NCBI RefSeq assembly: GCF_000315625.1 | Contig: NW_005434558.1 | Location: forward strand, 115,859 to 179,858 | Reading direction: 5' to 3' | Length of the DNA stretch: 64,000 bases | Source: Guillardia theta CCMP2712 | Lineage: Eukaryota; Cryptophyceae; Pyrenomonadales; Geminigeraceae | Shown here: positions 35,325 through 46,969 of the stretch, one piece after another | Position numbering within the stretch: position 1 is the stretch's first letter | Layout: each line of letters starts with the position of its first letter | Notes under the pieces: model-generated | Database searches by the model: none | What the model was told of the DNA's origin: nothing | Seen by the model: the letters and a program-made list of their open reading frames with translations, nothing else | Made by a program: the position numbers and the translations under genes

Positions 35325-36727
35325 TCAAAGTGCTGTCAACAACTAGAGGTAGCAAAATGCGTTCTTGGTATGTAAATGTGTGTCAACTGGAAATTGCAAT
35401 ACCTTGCATGTTTGCTTCTGTATCAACCTCTGTGCCTTCAGCTCATCTTTCAGTTCCTGCTTGATTTCAGATCGATTTCTTGAATGTTAGTCCTCCACCT
35501 GCAATTCCATCTTCAATGCTGCGACAGTTCCATTGAGTTTGTTCTCCATCTCTGACAGCACTTTGGACTTGTCGTTAACATCCTCAGCTTCTTTTTTATC
35601 TGAGAATGTAATGTTTGTGAGAAAAGTATTGTCTGGTCACACGTCGTTACCCTTCTTTCCGCTCTCATTGATCTCCCGCTGGTGATCCAAAACGCGAGAA
35701 AATCGCATCCTGCTACCCGTTGTTGCAGACCTTGGGGTTCCGGCCTGCAACAAAATTCAACCAGAGCTAGACGATAAGCTGGTTACTTGTCGCTTTTCGG
35801 ATGTCAAGGGTGCAGATGGCTTTTCAAGCATGTCCAGTCCACCAAACGATTCCGACAACCTGGATTCCTGTGACATTGCCAGCACTTTATTGGCCGCCAT
35901 TGGCGGATCTTGAGAGCTAGCTTCTGCAACGCAGATCTTGGACTTGCGATTTTCTTTCATCAGTGAACTAGTCATAACAGCTTTCATTCTCACCTGTAGG
36001 CTCTGTGGTGGTATCAAGGACGCTGATCCCTGGAGGAAACAAGCTAAGCGACCTCCAAACAGTTGGCGAGATAGTCACATTCAGATGTTCTGCATGCGTT
36101 TTGCCAAGAAAGCTCGAGTCGTTCACTGCAGGAGATGACACTAGTTAAGAGTCTGCAGCAAGCACAGGGGCACCCTTTACCTAGAAAGCTTGGAAAGCTC
36201 GACAATTCTTCGTCGGAGTCGTCTGAATCGAACATCATGGATCGCCTCATTTCTAGTTCCACTTCTTCTCGTCTGGGAGTCAAAAATGGAGACTTTGAAA
36301 CACTCTTGTTGACGTCTTCCGCTTTCTCGGTATCGTCCTACAGACATTGAGCGCGCTGTTTACTTTCAAGAAATCAACAGAAACCTGATCTCCCCTGCGA
36401 GAAGAAAACTGGATTGCAATCTTTTTATGATGATCTTCAATGGTCTCAACTGGAAGATGCAGGTGTTGTTTCGATGCATCTTTCTTATCTTGAATGTCAT
36501 CAGCTTTCATTGTTCCGGTAAGCGGGCTCGTGGGGAGACAATACCTTGTTTAACAATGGGGGGTTTGTTTGCACTGTATCGCTTGGTGTTTCTTGATGCC
36601 AAACTGTCAGGTGCCTGTTGCAAAATGATCAACACAAGCCCGAGAACTATCTTAAAGCTGTTACGGTCGTTAGCGGCTTATGATCCTTGCTCTCTTCATC
36701 GCTGTCACTGTCAATCCTCCAGTTCAT
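35325..36727 (-). CDS. Coiled-coil, charged protein of unknown function
   Basis: Multi-exon model on the minus strand. Exons in order begin MNWRIDSDSDEESKDHKPL (36727), then QAPDSLASR-type, ADDIQDKKDASKQ, DDTEKAEDVNKSVSKSPFLTPRRE, an acidic DSDDSDEELSSFPSF stretch, VNDSSFLGKTH, ENRKSKICVAEASSQDPP, RFSRVLDHQREINESGKK, and a final coiled coil KVLSEMENKLNGTVAALKMELQQELKDELKAQR-like region ending LLTAL and stop at 35325. Joins keep frame with introns of about 40-60 bases. Rich in SP/TP sites. The gene may extend upstream: an acceptor-like CAG just before PTSAKKMNW suggests earlier exons near 36760-37280. No family recognised. Confidence 0.55.
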
Positions 36728-38354
36728 CTTTTTAGCAGACGTTGGCTGCACGTCATGGGATCAGAAGTGTTTTTCCAGCATGGGCACGATTGTACAATCT
36801 GTCCTTCAAAGTGAAAGTTCACATTTCTCATCATCAATTGTTCACATGAATGCAGGCACTGCAAGGTAACATATTCACCGTACAAACAGGTTGCAGGTTC
36901 GTCCTCATAGTATACAGCAAAGCTTTTCACGAATTTGCAAACCATTGCTACTTCACGATTCACTTCTCACCATCGTGTCTTGCGCCGATAAGTAGTCAAT
37001 AGGGAATAGGCTTCTGTGAAGGAAGTTCGTACCGCCTGACGCACAAAGAAAATTATTCTTCAAGAGAGAAACGGATGAATTTTGAGCTACTCTACAGCTC
37101 AATGACATCATTCTATCAGAAGCATCTGAAGCAGGAGCACAAATACAGGTTGACTGAATTTGACTACATGGATTAAGCAAGAAGGCAAGAAGCATGCAGC
37201 ACGTCAAGCCGTATGACGTGAAGCTTGAATTTATCATGTCAATGCTCAAAACAATCAAGAATGATCCGTGTGAGATCACAGGAGTAGAGAATCAGAGATC
37301 GAAAGCATGACTGATGTACTTGGCCTGCCTGTGTGGTTACCCTAGCGCTGGCTATGCTGTCGCCCGGTGACAAAAGTGCGATAGCAGTATCAAAATGTTG
37401 CCGAGGAATTCAGAATAGAGAGCACATCAGATAAATCGGCTCAGTCAGCGGGCAGATGTAGTGGGAGGCCGAGGAGCAGCTCGGAGGGAAGAGGGAGCAG
37501 GAGGGAGCAGGAGGAGGAGCATCGCAACAGGCTATAGGTCAGTTCTTCCCCGCGCTGCTACTGCTGCTCTGAGCGTCATTTTCCGAGTCCGAGGCCCTAA
37601 AAGGGATCAGTTCCTACCGTGCGGTACCGGGTATCCGCTAGTATGCGTACCAGCCTGGTATCAATCAGTTGCTCAATGTTAAGTTAAATTATACAGAGGA
37701 CTTTAGCCGTACCGGCCTCGGGAGTCGTTGAGTCATCATGGGCCGATCTGATTCAAGGCTTCAATTCAATTCGAAATCCAATCACTGAAGGCACTGCCGT
37801 CACTGAGTCATGGTTGGAGTGACTGGGGTGAGTGTTGAAGCGGCTCTCTATGCACAGCGGCAAAGGCAAGTGAAGCAGTGACTCCGTGTGACACCGGGGC
37901 AGTCTGGCAGTGACTGGCCATCATGGCAGCATCCAGTGGCCGTGTGTGAAGTTCTGAACTTAGCGACTGCTCGTGTTGCTGTTCCAACACGATTGTTCGA
38001 GGCATTACTTGCCTCCAAACTTCCCCTCAGTCCTCAGGCTCTCCAGCAGCCTATCATGATGCTTGCAGTCTGCCATGCAGATGATTATGAACAAAGAAAC
38101 ATACCTTCATCATCAGCGCAACATGCAAGATGGAACAAGTTTAAAATAAAGTCACATCTCGATGTTTAGTTCCATGTGAGCATTCTGAACCATGTACTTT
38201 GGTACTGAGGTGTCATGGCAACACTTTCTGACTACTTGCAATTGATCTCCCTGAAAAATATTTGATTCGGCTTGCAACACTACTTGGAATTAAGTCCATG
38301 GAAGTTTTTCAATCATCTTGTGTAATCTGTGGAATCTGTTTGGAATGAACCTCC
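36728..38354. other. Intergenic, possible upstream exons of the coiled-coil gene
   Basis: Bases 36740-37290 contain minus-strand frames (for example AVRTSFTEAYSLLTTYRRK near 37000) that may be 5' exons of the previous gene. Bases 37440-37700 are GC-rich and purine-rich. The rest shows nothing recognisable. Confidence 0.35.
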
Positions 38355-39132
38355 ATGAATTTCAATTTCCCACGGTTGATTGAGGACTCCGGTGGGGAAA
38401 ATGAAGAATGTTCGGTATTTGTATTTCTTTGCGATTTTAATTGCCAACTTTCAAAGAGCAGACATGTCAATATCATCAAGAGGAAATTCTGCTACAGCAA
38501 GGCCGATAGGTATCGCACAGAAAACACGCATACAAAGTTACAAGATCCAACAAGGGAAGGAAAACATGACCTTCATACTCACTCTGTAATCACAAGAGAT
38601 TCAACACCCAAAGGAGCTCCCACATCTCGAAGCTCTTCGTCACCTCGCTGTACATGAAGCACATGGCGACTCCATTCGGAGCACACTCGTGTCCGTACTG
38701 GCACAGTCACGTCTCTCTCACTCCTTGCTCCATCGAGCCCTCCTGCTCAGAACCTGCCCGAATGGGTCGCGAGCTCATGCACAATCTTCGCCGCCAGGAC
38801 ACACTTCTCCTTCCTCGGCCTGCAGGACCAAGACCGTCGGATTGCGGGCAAGATTGCATCCGCTTGTGCCATTGCTGGTCCCCGTCACGCGTCGAGCCAT
38901 GTGGTACATCCGGCCCGCCTCCTTGGTTCGGCAGTGCCAGCTCAGCCGGACTCGGGAACTGGCCAGCTCAAGGTACTCTCTGCTCTTGCACTGCTCGACG
39001 TTTTTGTGTCAACGTTACCTTGACTGTACACGATGTCGAAGCAGAGCTCACAATTGCGGAGATTGCTGATGGAGATGTTGAGCGGAATGCGCGGCCGGAA
39101 AAAACGGGGTTCGAGCAGTCGTAGGTCATGTC
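38355..39132 (+). CDS. Hypothetical protein, exon structure unresolved
   Basis: Two alternative starts: MNFNFPRLIEDSGGEN at 38355, or, in another frame, MKNVRYLYFFAILIANF near 38401, which looks like a signal peptide. A coding-like block at about 38745-38970 reads NLPEWVASSCTIFAARTHFS and GKIASACAIAGPRH and ends on AAG followed by a GTACTC donor; the tail near 39040-39130 is either SSQLRRLLMEM or AELTIAEIADG. I could not find one consistent set of joins. No family recognised. Confidence 0.3.
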
Positions 39133-40454
39133 GTTCACGGTAGAGCAGTCAGCAGAGCACGCATGAATCGACAGGAGTTTGAGCACAGAGGGCTGCTGTT
39201 GAAGCTGTCAAGACACTTGTCCTGACAGCAGTCCCCGACTCAGTGACTCGGAACTTATGGCAGACCTCGTCCAACCAGCAGGTGCTGCGCCCAGCACTGT
39301 CGGACGGTCTCTGCAGGTCTGAGAGCCTGGTTGCAAAAACCGAAGTTGAGAAGCAGTGCAGAGTGAAAACGAGCAGCTGGTCACTGCGCACGCTACCAGC
39401 ATGGCGAACCAGTTCAGCGGAAGTTCAGCTCAGCCTCCGCAGACTCGAGCCTACTCCAGCTGCCGACAACTTGAGATCATCGGATGATCCGATCGTCAGT
39501 GATCGGCCCCGGGCCCGGGCGGTCGGTCCCGGTCAGTGAGCCCGGTCGGTGCGCGATAACAACTGAGTTGTTATAACACTTCTTTTCGATCAGCCTGGCT
39601 GACGCAAAGAGCCGCATCTCAAGCCAGATACCTCAAAGCCGTCACATCTTTTTCGCCCAAGCTACCTCCAGAAAAATGGCAAAAGAATGGGGCAACCAAC
39701 TGCTACCCCACCATACTCCCGCAAAACGTCATGTTCCATCAGCGGTAGGGTAGTCTCGTTTATTGTTTTGTCAGCAGCCTTTTCGTTCGGTCATCCGCTA
39801 CGTCAATACCCACCCCCACCTCATCATTCCATTTCAAACCCCCTCAATTCCAAACTGACCCCCGACTCGAAAGTCTCCGCCAGACCCTACTCCTCATGCT
39901 TTCGACTCCCTTGAGTTGCCCTCTAATCGGATGATCGTCCTACCACCCATCGCTGTGAACAACATGGGGATGGAAGTTTGCGCCACCCCTCCACCCACCC
40001 TTGAGGGTCCTTACCCTCAGTTTGTTACACCCTCGTGAACATTTTTAGTCCTGTTGCTCCGAAATCACGTGGTTTCGCGTCATCTTCCGGAAAGTCGGAT
40101 CTCTGGGCTTGCAAACCTCATTCCAGGGGCAAAGTCTACCCCAGCACATGGACCGTATAAACAGACCACCCCCACCCACTTCTGGTAATGTTTTAGATGA
40201 CTTTAGTACCCCTATTTTGGAGACACCACCACCTCATGCTGACAATCCGCTCACCCTTGCCTTCCTTCTTCCACTCCCCTTCGTCGCTCTCGCCGGCCTC
40301 TCAACCCTCGTCCTCCTGGTCCTAGTCCTCCTCGTCCTCCTCGTCCTCCTCATCCCTCTACAGGACCTCAAAGCCTACTCGTCATCTTCCACCTACCTCG
40401 CATCATACCTTTCTCCTTCACTGTACAGCCTTCAAGTACGTGGACACATCGAAC
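39133..40454. other. Intergenic with small GC island and C-rich tract
   Basis: Bases 39480-39555 are a short GC island (CCCCGGGCCCGGG-type words with CAGTGA). Bases 39690-40210 are C-rich with CTACCCC and CCCACCCCC words. Bases 40260-40360 are a TCC-type pyrimidine repeat upstream of the next gene. Confidence 0.45.
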
Positions 40455-40904
40455 ATGAGATTCCTTCCATTCTCTGTCTTGCTGCCCTGTGCATGTTTGG
40501 CATGGGCACCAACGCCAATGCTAGCACGGGATGGTTTGCTCCGATCGTCGAGCACGACGAGACCGTCCTTGCGAGTGAGTGCGCTGTCCCTCCGTGCTGT
40601 CTACACGCCAGAGCGAAAGATTGAAAGCGCGATGGAGAAACAAGTGGAGGAGCGAAGACATGCTGCAGAGCAGTACTTCTCGGACTTTGACAGGTGGTAT
40701 CACATCTGCCAGCAGGAGTCAGCTGCTCAGAAATACTTTGCGGAGTTCGATCACTGGTACCACCTTGACGACCGCAAGCCCGACATCTGCAGAATCTCGT
40801 GGATGCACGATTATCCGGAGGAGACTGGCTCCAAAGTAGCCTGGAATGACGACGGAGGAGACATGCGCGACTTCTGCGGGGTCTTTGACGATCCCGACTT
40901 GTAG
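40455..40904 (+). CDS. Small secreted or plastid-directed protein with a duplicated WYH motif
   Basis: Single exon, 149 residues from the ATG at 40455. The N-terminus MRFLPFSVLLPCACLAWA is a signal peptide, followed by a Ser/Arg/Thr-rich stretch that could be a transit peptide. The mature part holds two copies of one motif: AAEQYFSDFDRWYH and AAQKYFAEFDHWYH, about 20 residues apart, then an acidic C-terminus rich in Asp and Trp. A splice-like GTGAGT..CCAG pair near 40575-40612 would break the frame, so I keep it unspliced. No family recognised. Confidence 0.65.
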   Translation: MRFLPFSVLLPCACLAWAPTPMLARDGLLRSSSTTRPSLRVSALSLRAVYTPERKIESAMEKQVEERRHAAEQYFSDFDRWYHICQQESAAQKYFAEFDHWYHLDDRKPDICRISWMHDYPEETGSKVAWNDDGGDMRDFCGVFDDPDL

Positions 40905-40991
40905 ATCTTTATATCCTCCGTATTCAACCTGCGTATCCTGTTGGATTTGTATGTAATCTTTGTTTATATTCCAATCTTGTTGTGCTGCTGA

Positions 40992-41582
40992 CTAGACTGA
41001 ACAAATGGTCACGTTGTTTCCTTTAATTTCGAGTATTATACCATATTGCAGATAGACGTTGACCTCTCCGTCCTGTGCTATATCCCTTATCCATTCTCTG
41101 GTCACGTTGACTGAAAGATCACTGGGCAAACTGACCGTCCTTGCGAAGTCCTTTACATGTACGATGCGCTCATCATTCTTGCAGCCTCTTCGCACTCTGA
41201 GCCTTTCCTCCCAATCAGGACTGACAGACGAATGAGAAAGGCAGGGATCTTTCTTCATGCGAGGATAGGAAGTTTACCTGGTGGTGCTGATAAGAGTAGA
41301 TTGCATGCCAGGGAATCAGAATGAATGGTGGAAACTTCATTGTATCAAAATAACAAGCTCCTGCACCCCTTGCACCATCCTTCTGGGTACAGTACCCATC
41401 CCAGTTTGTGGTCGGGATAGGCCTTATGGGAAGAAGAGATTCTTGGACGAGCGGGGCCGTCAATGACAAACCTTTGCCCGGTACTTGTCAACTAGCTCCC
41501 TTCCCTTTGACACTGGCATGATCCCCTCCAGCAGCATCCGAGCTGACCACTTGGCCGTCCCTAGGAAAGAGCCTCGAGCCAT
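40992..41582 (-). CDS. Small protein of unknown function overlapping the PP2C 3' exon
   Basis: Model: MARGSFLGTAKWSARMLLEG from 41582 to a donor at about 41463, an exon with GACYFDTMKFPPFILIPWHA, and a last exon with ERIVHVKDFARTVSLPSD and LQYGIILEIKGNNVTICSV ending at 40992. The first joins are phase 0; the exact acceptor near 41215-41235 is open to choice. The first exon lies inside the last PP2C exon in a different frame. No family recognised. Alternatively these are alternative 3' exons of the PP2C gene. Confidence 0.4.
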
Positions 41583-43663
41583 CGATCACCAGGAGTCCGA
41601 CCTGCCCACAAGATCAGCTGGAGTTCCCAACTTGATGACGTCACGTTGTCCGCCGTTCCCGCAGACAGGGCGAAGTCTACCAGCCCCTTGACCATGGTCT
41701 GCTCGGGGAAGCAGCGTCAGACACGAGGGTCTGTGCTCCAGAGCAGGATGCCAGGTGGGTTTACCGGCAGCTCGAGATTCATGCACGAGTACTCCTCCAC
41801 CATCTCCTCGCTAACTACATCCCAGAAACTGGAGAAGGCTGTTAAGCTCAGGTTGCGGAGGATCGAGGACAGGAGAGAAGACAAAAGGAAGCGAGGACAC
41901 GACACCATTCAAGGAGATGGGGCGAATAGAATGAGGGGAGGTAGGCAAGGTCAAGGTCCCCATTACCCGTCCGTTGCAATGACCAGGTGCCTGTCGTCGG
42001 GAAGGAGCGCAGCCTTGGTAACGAACGGCTCCTGGCAACGCACGTCACATAGGAGGAGGAAGGGGAGGGGCAGCTGACGGATGTGAGATGAGGATGTAGA
42101 CTGAAGTCCCCCAGGCTCCTCGTTACCGCAAGCACCTTGTAAACACTCTCAACCATCACTACCGCCAGGCCTCCTCAAGCTCACCCCGTTGAGACGCGGG
42201 ACCCCCACGGTCTTGATAAACCCGCCCAGCTCCTCCACCCTCCTCCTCTCGTTCTCGTTGTCGGGCCGATGGATCTCACAGAGCTGCTCCCCCCTCCCCC
42301 CCCTGCTGTCGCCCAGCAGCACGATCTGCGTGTCCCCCGCGTTGGCCGCCCACACTTCATCCCTTCGCACCAGCACCACCGCAGCCGTGCATCCTGCCTG
42401 GGACTCCCTTGACCTGCAGTACTCGGCGAAGGAGGAGTCAACCATGGAGAAAGACGTCCTCAGCGCTTCCTCCGGTTCTCTTCCCTCATGCAGAAGGAGG
42501 GCAAGGAACTTCCACAGATTCTCCACCGCCCACCTTGCCGCCTCAATCCCACCGTGCCCGTCAAAGACTGCAAACATGCTGAACGGGTCCTCATCGCTCC
42601 TCTCGCACTCCTGCACCATCATGCTCTCCCTGGCGCGCCATGTGCCGACAAGGTCAGGGATGACGATGACGGCATCTTCCATGTACTTCCTTCTCCCTTG
42701 TGCCACCACAAACTCAAAGTTCCGGTCCACGGAGCCCTCTGCCGCTTCTGCAGCGCATGCGGGGGCCAGCGGAAGAATTGAGGTGCTCCCCTGCAGCGAG
42801 TAGGTCAGGCCGAGCACCCTGGAAGTCAGAGAGACGGGCTGATCCGCTTCCTCCTTCTTCCTCCTCTTCAACGAGCCCAGTCCGTCCGATCGGAGCGGAG
42901 GGCCCCAGCATCCCACTGTCGGCATCTCCTTTACATAATCGTGCTGCGCCATGGCCTGCCGGCAAAACTCGTCGTCCTCCCACACCTCCGTCGCCACCGT
43001 CTCCCCGAACTTGGCGGTGTACTCCCGGATCAAGACGCCTAGCGCCTGCTTCTTGAACGCGGAGTAGGAGCCCTTGTAGCTCTCCTCCATGAGGACGATG
43101 CGATCAAACTCGATCTCTGCGCTCTCAAGGATCTCCCTGATTCGCTGCTCGCAACCCCGTGACCTCCCGCTGAGCAGGACAGTCGTGTGGCGGTCAGAGA
43201 AGGCCCGGTCGAGGAGCTCCAAGTAGACCTCCTGGTTGAGCCAGTCCTCGCTCGGCCTCTCTGGCACGTGAGGGGGCAGCAGCCCGGCGCTGCCGAGCCC
43301 CATGGGGCAGGAGAGGGGGAAGAGATGCAGGGGGGTGCGAAAGAGAGTCCCATCGAAGCCGAAGACGGATAGGCAGGGCCCGTTGGAACGAGGTTTTCTC
43401 AGCTTGACGGGTGCTGCTGAGGTCTTTGCTGGCCTCCTCCAGGCCTTTGCGCCGTCGCCCTCCTCCTTGTCAACAGCGATCGTCTCCCCTGGCCCTTTCT
43501 TCTGCGCCATGGCCGGCCATCGGCACCCCCGTGCGCTGCCTCTCATGCCTGCATGCGGCAGGTGGAGAAGTGTAGGCGGAGCGAAAGCGAGAGCACCTGA
43601 CGGGAATGCCGAGAGGCAGAGGCATGGCAAGAGGAGGAAGCAGCTGATTCTGAGAGAGCCCAT
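41488..43663 (-). CDS. HAD (SAK-like) domain fused to PP2C phosphatase, plastid-type presequence
   Basis: Predicted bifunctional phosphatase. Exons 43663-42185, 42135-42079, 42031-41967, 41828-41765, 41698-41645, 41601-41488; 610 residues, all phases fit. Start MGSLRISCFLLLPCLCLSAF opens a signal peptide ending GALAFAPP, the AFAP motif of complex plastid import. Residues about 95-250 resemble the HAD-like domain of Swiss Army Knife RNA-repair-like proteins: FGFDGTLFRTP, TTVLLSGRSRGCEQRIREIL, IEFDRIVLM. Residues about 330-600 are a PP2C with the metal-binding motifs complete: GRRKYMEDA, FAVFDGHGG, AANAGDTQIVL, VLAVTRSLGDF, IATDGFWDVV and the late ADN. The two-domain order is unusual to me. The last exon also holds another gene's candidate start in a different frame. 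Confidence 0.85.
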
Positions 43664-44213
43664 AGCCCAGTCCCTCTCGACCTGTGACCCCCGTTGGGTG
43701 AAGACGCGCGCTTGCTCAGGACATGTTCTGCCTACTCTAGGATAGACCAGTATCTCCACTGTCATCGTGAGAAGCGAGCTCTTGCGCGGGACGACGGCAT
43801 CCTTGCGACCTCACGGCGGCGAAGCAAGTCACTCGATTACTTTACAGAAGTCACTGAGGAGATGACAAGAATACTTCCACCCTCTAATTCTCTTCCTTCT
43901 CCTCTCCTTCCCACTCCCCTCCTTCCTCCCCTGCTCCTCCTCCCTTCCCACTCCTCTCCCACTCGCTCCATCGCCGCCCCCCTTCCCCTTTAGAACTGAA
44001 TGGGTCCGCCTCATCGCAGGCCTCATTGCCCCTCCTACAGCACGCCAAATTTTCTTGCTTCGTTGCTTCACCTCCCCATGCAGTCGGGATCAACCTGAAG
44101 CCAGCAAAGTCAGCTCCTCTCCCCTCCCCTCCTCCTCTTCTTGCCTTCCCACTCTCCCTTCCTCGCCCTTCCTACAATCATCCTTCTCCTCGCTATCTCC
44201 TGCTCAGTAGCCC
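43664..44213. other. Intergenic, pyrimidine-rich
   Basis: Bases 43880-44000 and 44105-44200 are strongly CT-rich on the plus strand. Promoter side of the PP2C fusion gene and 3' flank of the next minus-strand gene. No gene seen. Confidence 0.45.
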
Positions 44214-45943
44214 CTAGCAGCTCACCAAGCAGAGCAGGAAGTGAGGTCGCGTCTGTATGAAGTGAGCGATGTAGTAGAGGGAGCAGAAGAAGACGAAGGC
44301 GGGAGCGACGTTTCCGGGAACAATCTGATATTTCGTGAGAGAGCGACTGAGAACTTGCAATCCCAACCTCGAATTGTTTCTCCATCGCCCACAACACAGC
44401 ATACGTGCAGGAAATGTTGGTAACAGCGTCAATACCCCAGATGCTGGCAGATCGCGATCAGAGAGGAAAACAAGAAAAACAAGAAAAACAAGAAATAAAA
44501 AAGTACAAGCTAGCAGGAGCATCGATTCCATAGAGCAGGAGCATCATCACAAACAAGAGGTGCTCATTCAAGCTAACGAGGTTCAGCAACCTTCCGATTC
44601 CAGCGCACACGACAAGGCTGGCTAGCATCACACTGTTTGCGAGCATGTAGTCTCTGCCCTTGCTGATCCACGGGTGCGAGAGGATAAGGAGGCTGATGAA
44701 GTAGACCATGGACCCAACCACCTGCCGTTGAGATCAGAGTCGAGAAGGAGGAGAGGGAGGAGGAGGAGGAGTTGGTGGTGGTGGAGGAGGAGCATAACCG
44801 TCATCCCCTTGCTGAATGGGCGTGTGTAATGCTGGATGCTTTCCGAGGGGCTGCTCATTGCCAGCAAAAGGTAGGCAGACAAGAAACAGAAGCTGACTAG
44901 GAGGCATCGGAACAAGTCCTGGCGGTTCTGCAGTAACGTCAGAGAAGGGGAGAGAGGATGGAGGAGGGGTAGACCTCGAAGCCGATCTCGTATCCGATGC
45001 CCATGTAGCGGATGCCGAACCCGCACAAGTCGAACAAGGCGGCGCAAGACAAGAATCCCATCAGGGAGCTCTGAAAGAAGACGGCGAGCGGGGCCAGGAC
45101 AAGAAGGCAGTAGAGCATGGCGATCCTGATTATCTGTCGCATGCCTGCCGCCTCCTGCCTGCTGAGCAAGGAGAGGCTGTAGACGATGCACGGGGCGAAC
45201 CCCATGGCTCCCGAGAGGGAGACCATGACGGCGGAGTAAGCATAACCCGGGGGGTATCTCGACCCCTGGACGACCAGGCAGAGGCAGAGGTAGAAGCCAA
45301 CCACTGAGAAGACTCCGTTCCTATGCATGGCGAGGAACGCGGAGATGACAGCTCCCGCAAAGATGTCCTTTAGAGGCAGGAGGAGCTTGATGACAAAGGG
45401 GATGATGGTGCAGATGATGCCAACGATGGAGACGAACCATGCGATATTGACCAAGTTCATCATGCCTGCAGTAGCTCAAAGTATCAGGACCTCCCATGAT
45501 GCCCAAGAGAGCTGATACCTCTCATCCTTTTCATCGTACTCTCTCTCTCATCCTCCTCCTTCAGGACGCTCTCTACCCTCAACAGCTGGTCTGCCATCAC
45601 GGGGCCTGCGGACTGAAGGACTTCTCCTGCTCTCACGAGTACATGGTGTGGACACCATCCTGACCAGCATGAAGAACAAGCGCTCAAGTCAGCAGCATGC
45701 CATCACTCCGATGATCCTACCGCTCTTCCGGCACTGGGCCCTCAGCATTCCGAGCTGGAAGGCCTGAGTCATGCTCCTTGGCTTCAGCGCGACGGCGGAC
45801 GACGCAGCGGCATCATTTGAAGGAGGCGTCCAAAGCTGCTTCAACCTGCTCTGCACGGCTGCAGGGTTCAGGCACATCCCCCATATAGTCGCAAGCGAAA
45901 GAGCTGAAGCACAGAACACAGTGACATGCGATATAGCCACCAT
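44214..45943 (-). CDS. Multi-spanning membrane protein of unknown function
   Basis: Seven-exon model from MVAISHVTVFCASALSLATIW at 45943; exon joins at about 45722/45661, 45523/45465, 44973/44933, 44799/44721, 44517/44455 and 44376/44333 keep frame. An N-terminal signal-anchor-like helix is followed by a charged, helical part (EVLQSAGPVMADQLLRVE) and then about ten hydrophobic segments, among them LVNIAWFVSIVGIICTIIP, AYSAVMVSLSGAMGFAPCI and VAPAFVFFCSLYYIAHFIQ. No transporter signature recognised. One intron (near 44460-44517) is extremely T-rich on the coding strand with TTTCTTG repeats. Confidence 0.7.
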
Positions 45944-46969
45944 GTTCCGACGCCTGCTCCAAAGGTCCTTAGTCCTTAGTACAGCGAAGTGGAATGCAGC
46001 ATCTAGGTCTAACATGCAACATCTAGATCAACCCCACGGGTTAGTGCCTCATTGCCTTTGAACATTATCGCAACACTGACAAGACATGACGTGGACGTTC
46101 GTACTCAACCGAAAACCAGCATCCCCTCGATCCAAGGGAGCAAGCACGCAGAAGAGAGCGAGATGCAATGAGAACATCGACACGTCAGGTGAATGCTTCA
46201 TCTTCTTCCTCGTCTCTGCATGCTCTGATGACCTCTCCTCCCTCTCCCTCCTCCGTGTCCCCTTCCAGCTCATTGCAAACTCGCCCTGCTCGCCTCAGAG
46301 CCACTTGACTGACAGCCTTTCATTGTTTTACTCAAAGTTAGGTTAAAAATCAGTACCAGGACCTATCAGTACTGAAGCCTCTCAGTGACGTTGCCCGCCG
46401 GGCAGCAGCACTGACCGGGCCCCGACCGGGGTGAAACATTACTCATCGAACACTGTAGTACCGCCGCGCTGTGCGCATCCCCCTTTTTTACTACTTGTTA
46501 CAATCAAGGGCACCCCACCAGGTAGAAAGTAACTTTTTTGAGGATATATGACCGGTACAGCCTGAGGATTCATCAAGGTGTCACTAAGACCCGTCGAGTC
46601 ATTTTTTGCACACCCACCCTCACCCCCCCGTTCACGGATAGTACCCCCATGACCCCTCTTTTGAGGCAATTTATCCCCTGTGACCTGAGGGTTTCAGAGG
46701 TAACTTTGAGAGCTTCCTCCAACAAATGTACCCGTTCACTTCCGAGGTACATGCTAGCCTGGACCCCTGTTTTCCCCCGGGATGAGATGGGTGCCGAGCC
46801 CATAACCTGGGTACCCCACCCCATTTCCTACCCATCGTCTGATCTGTGATCTTATCAAAGGCTGCTATTTCCATGTACCCCACCCCACCCCCTCATCCTG
46901 TACCCTCTTTTCAACAGCAAGAATGACCCCCTTACAGGCTACGGTTCTACAGGGCATGCAGTGAAGGAA
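45944..46969. other. Intergenic with small GC island and C-rich tract
   Basis: Bases 46385-46435 are a short GC island (CCGGGCCCCGACCGG-type). Bases 46440-46920 are C-rich on the plus strand with TACCCC and CACCCCC words. It separates two divergently oriented membrane-protein genes. No gene seen. Confidence 0.5.
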
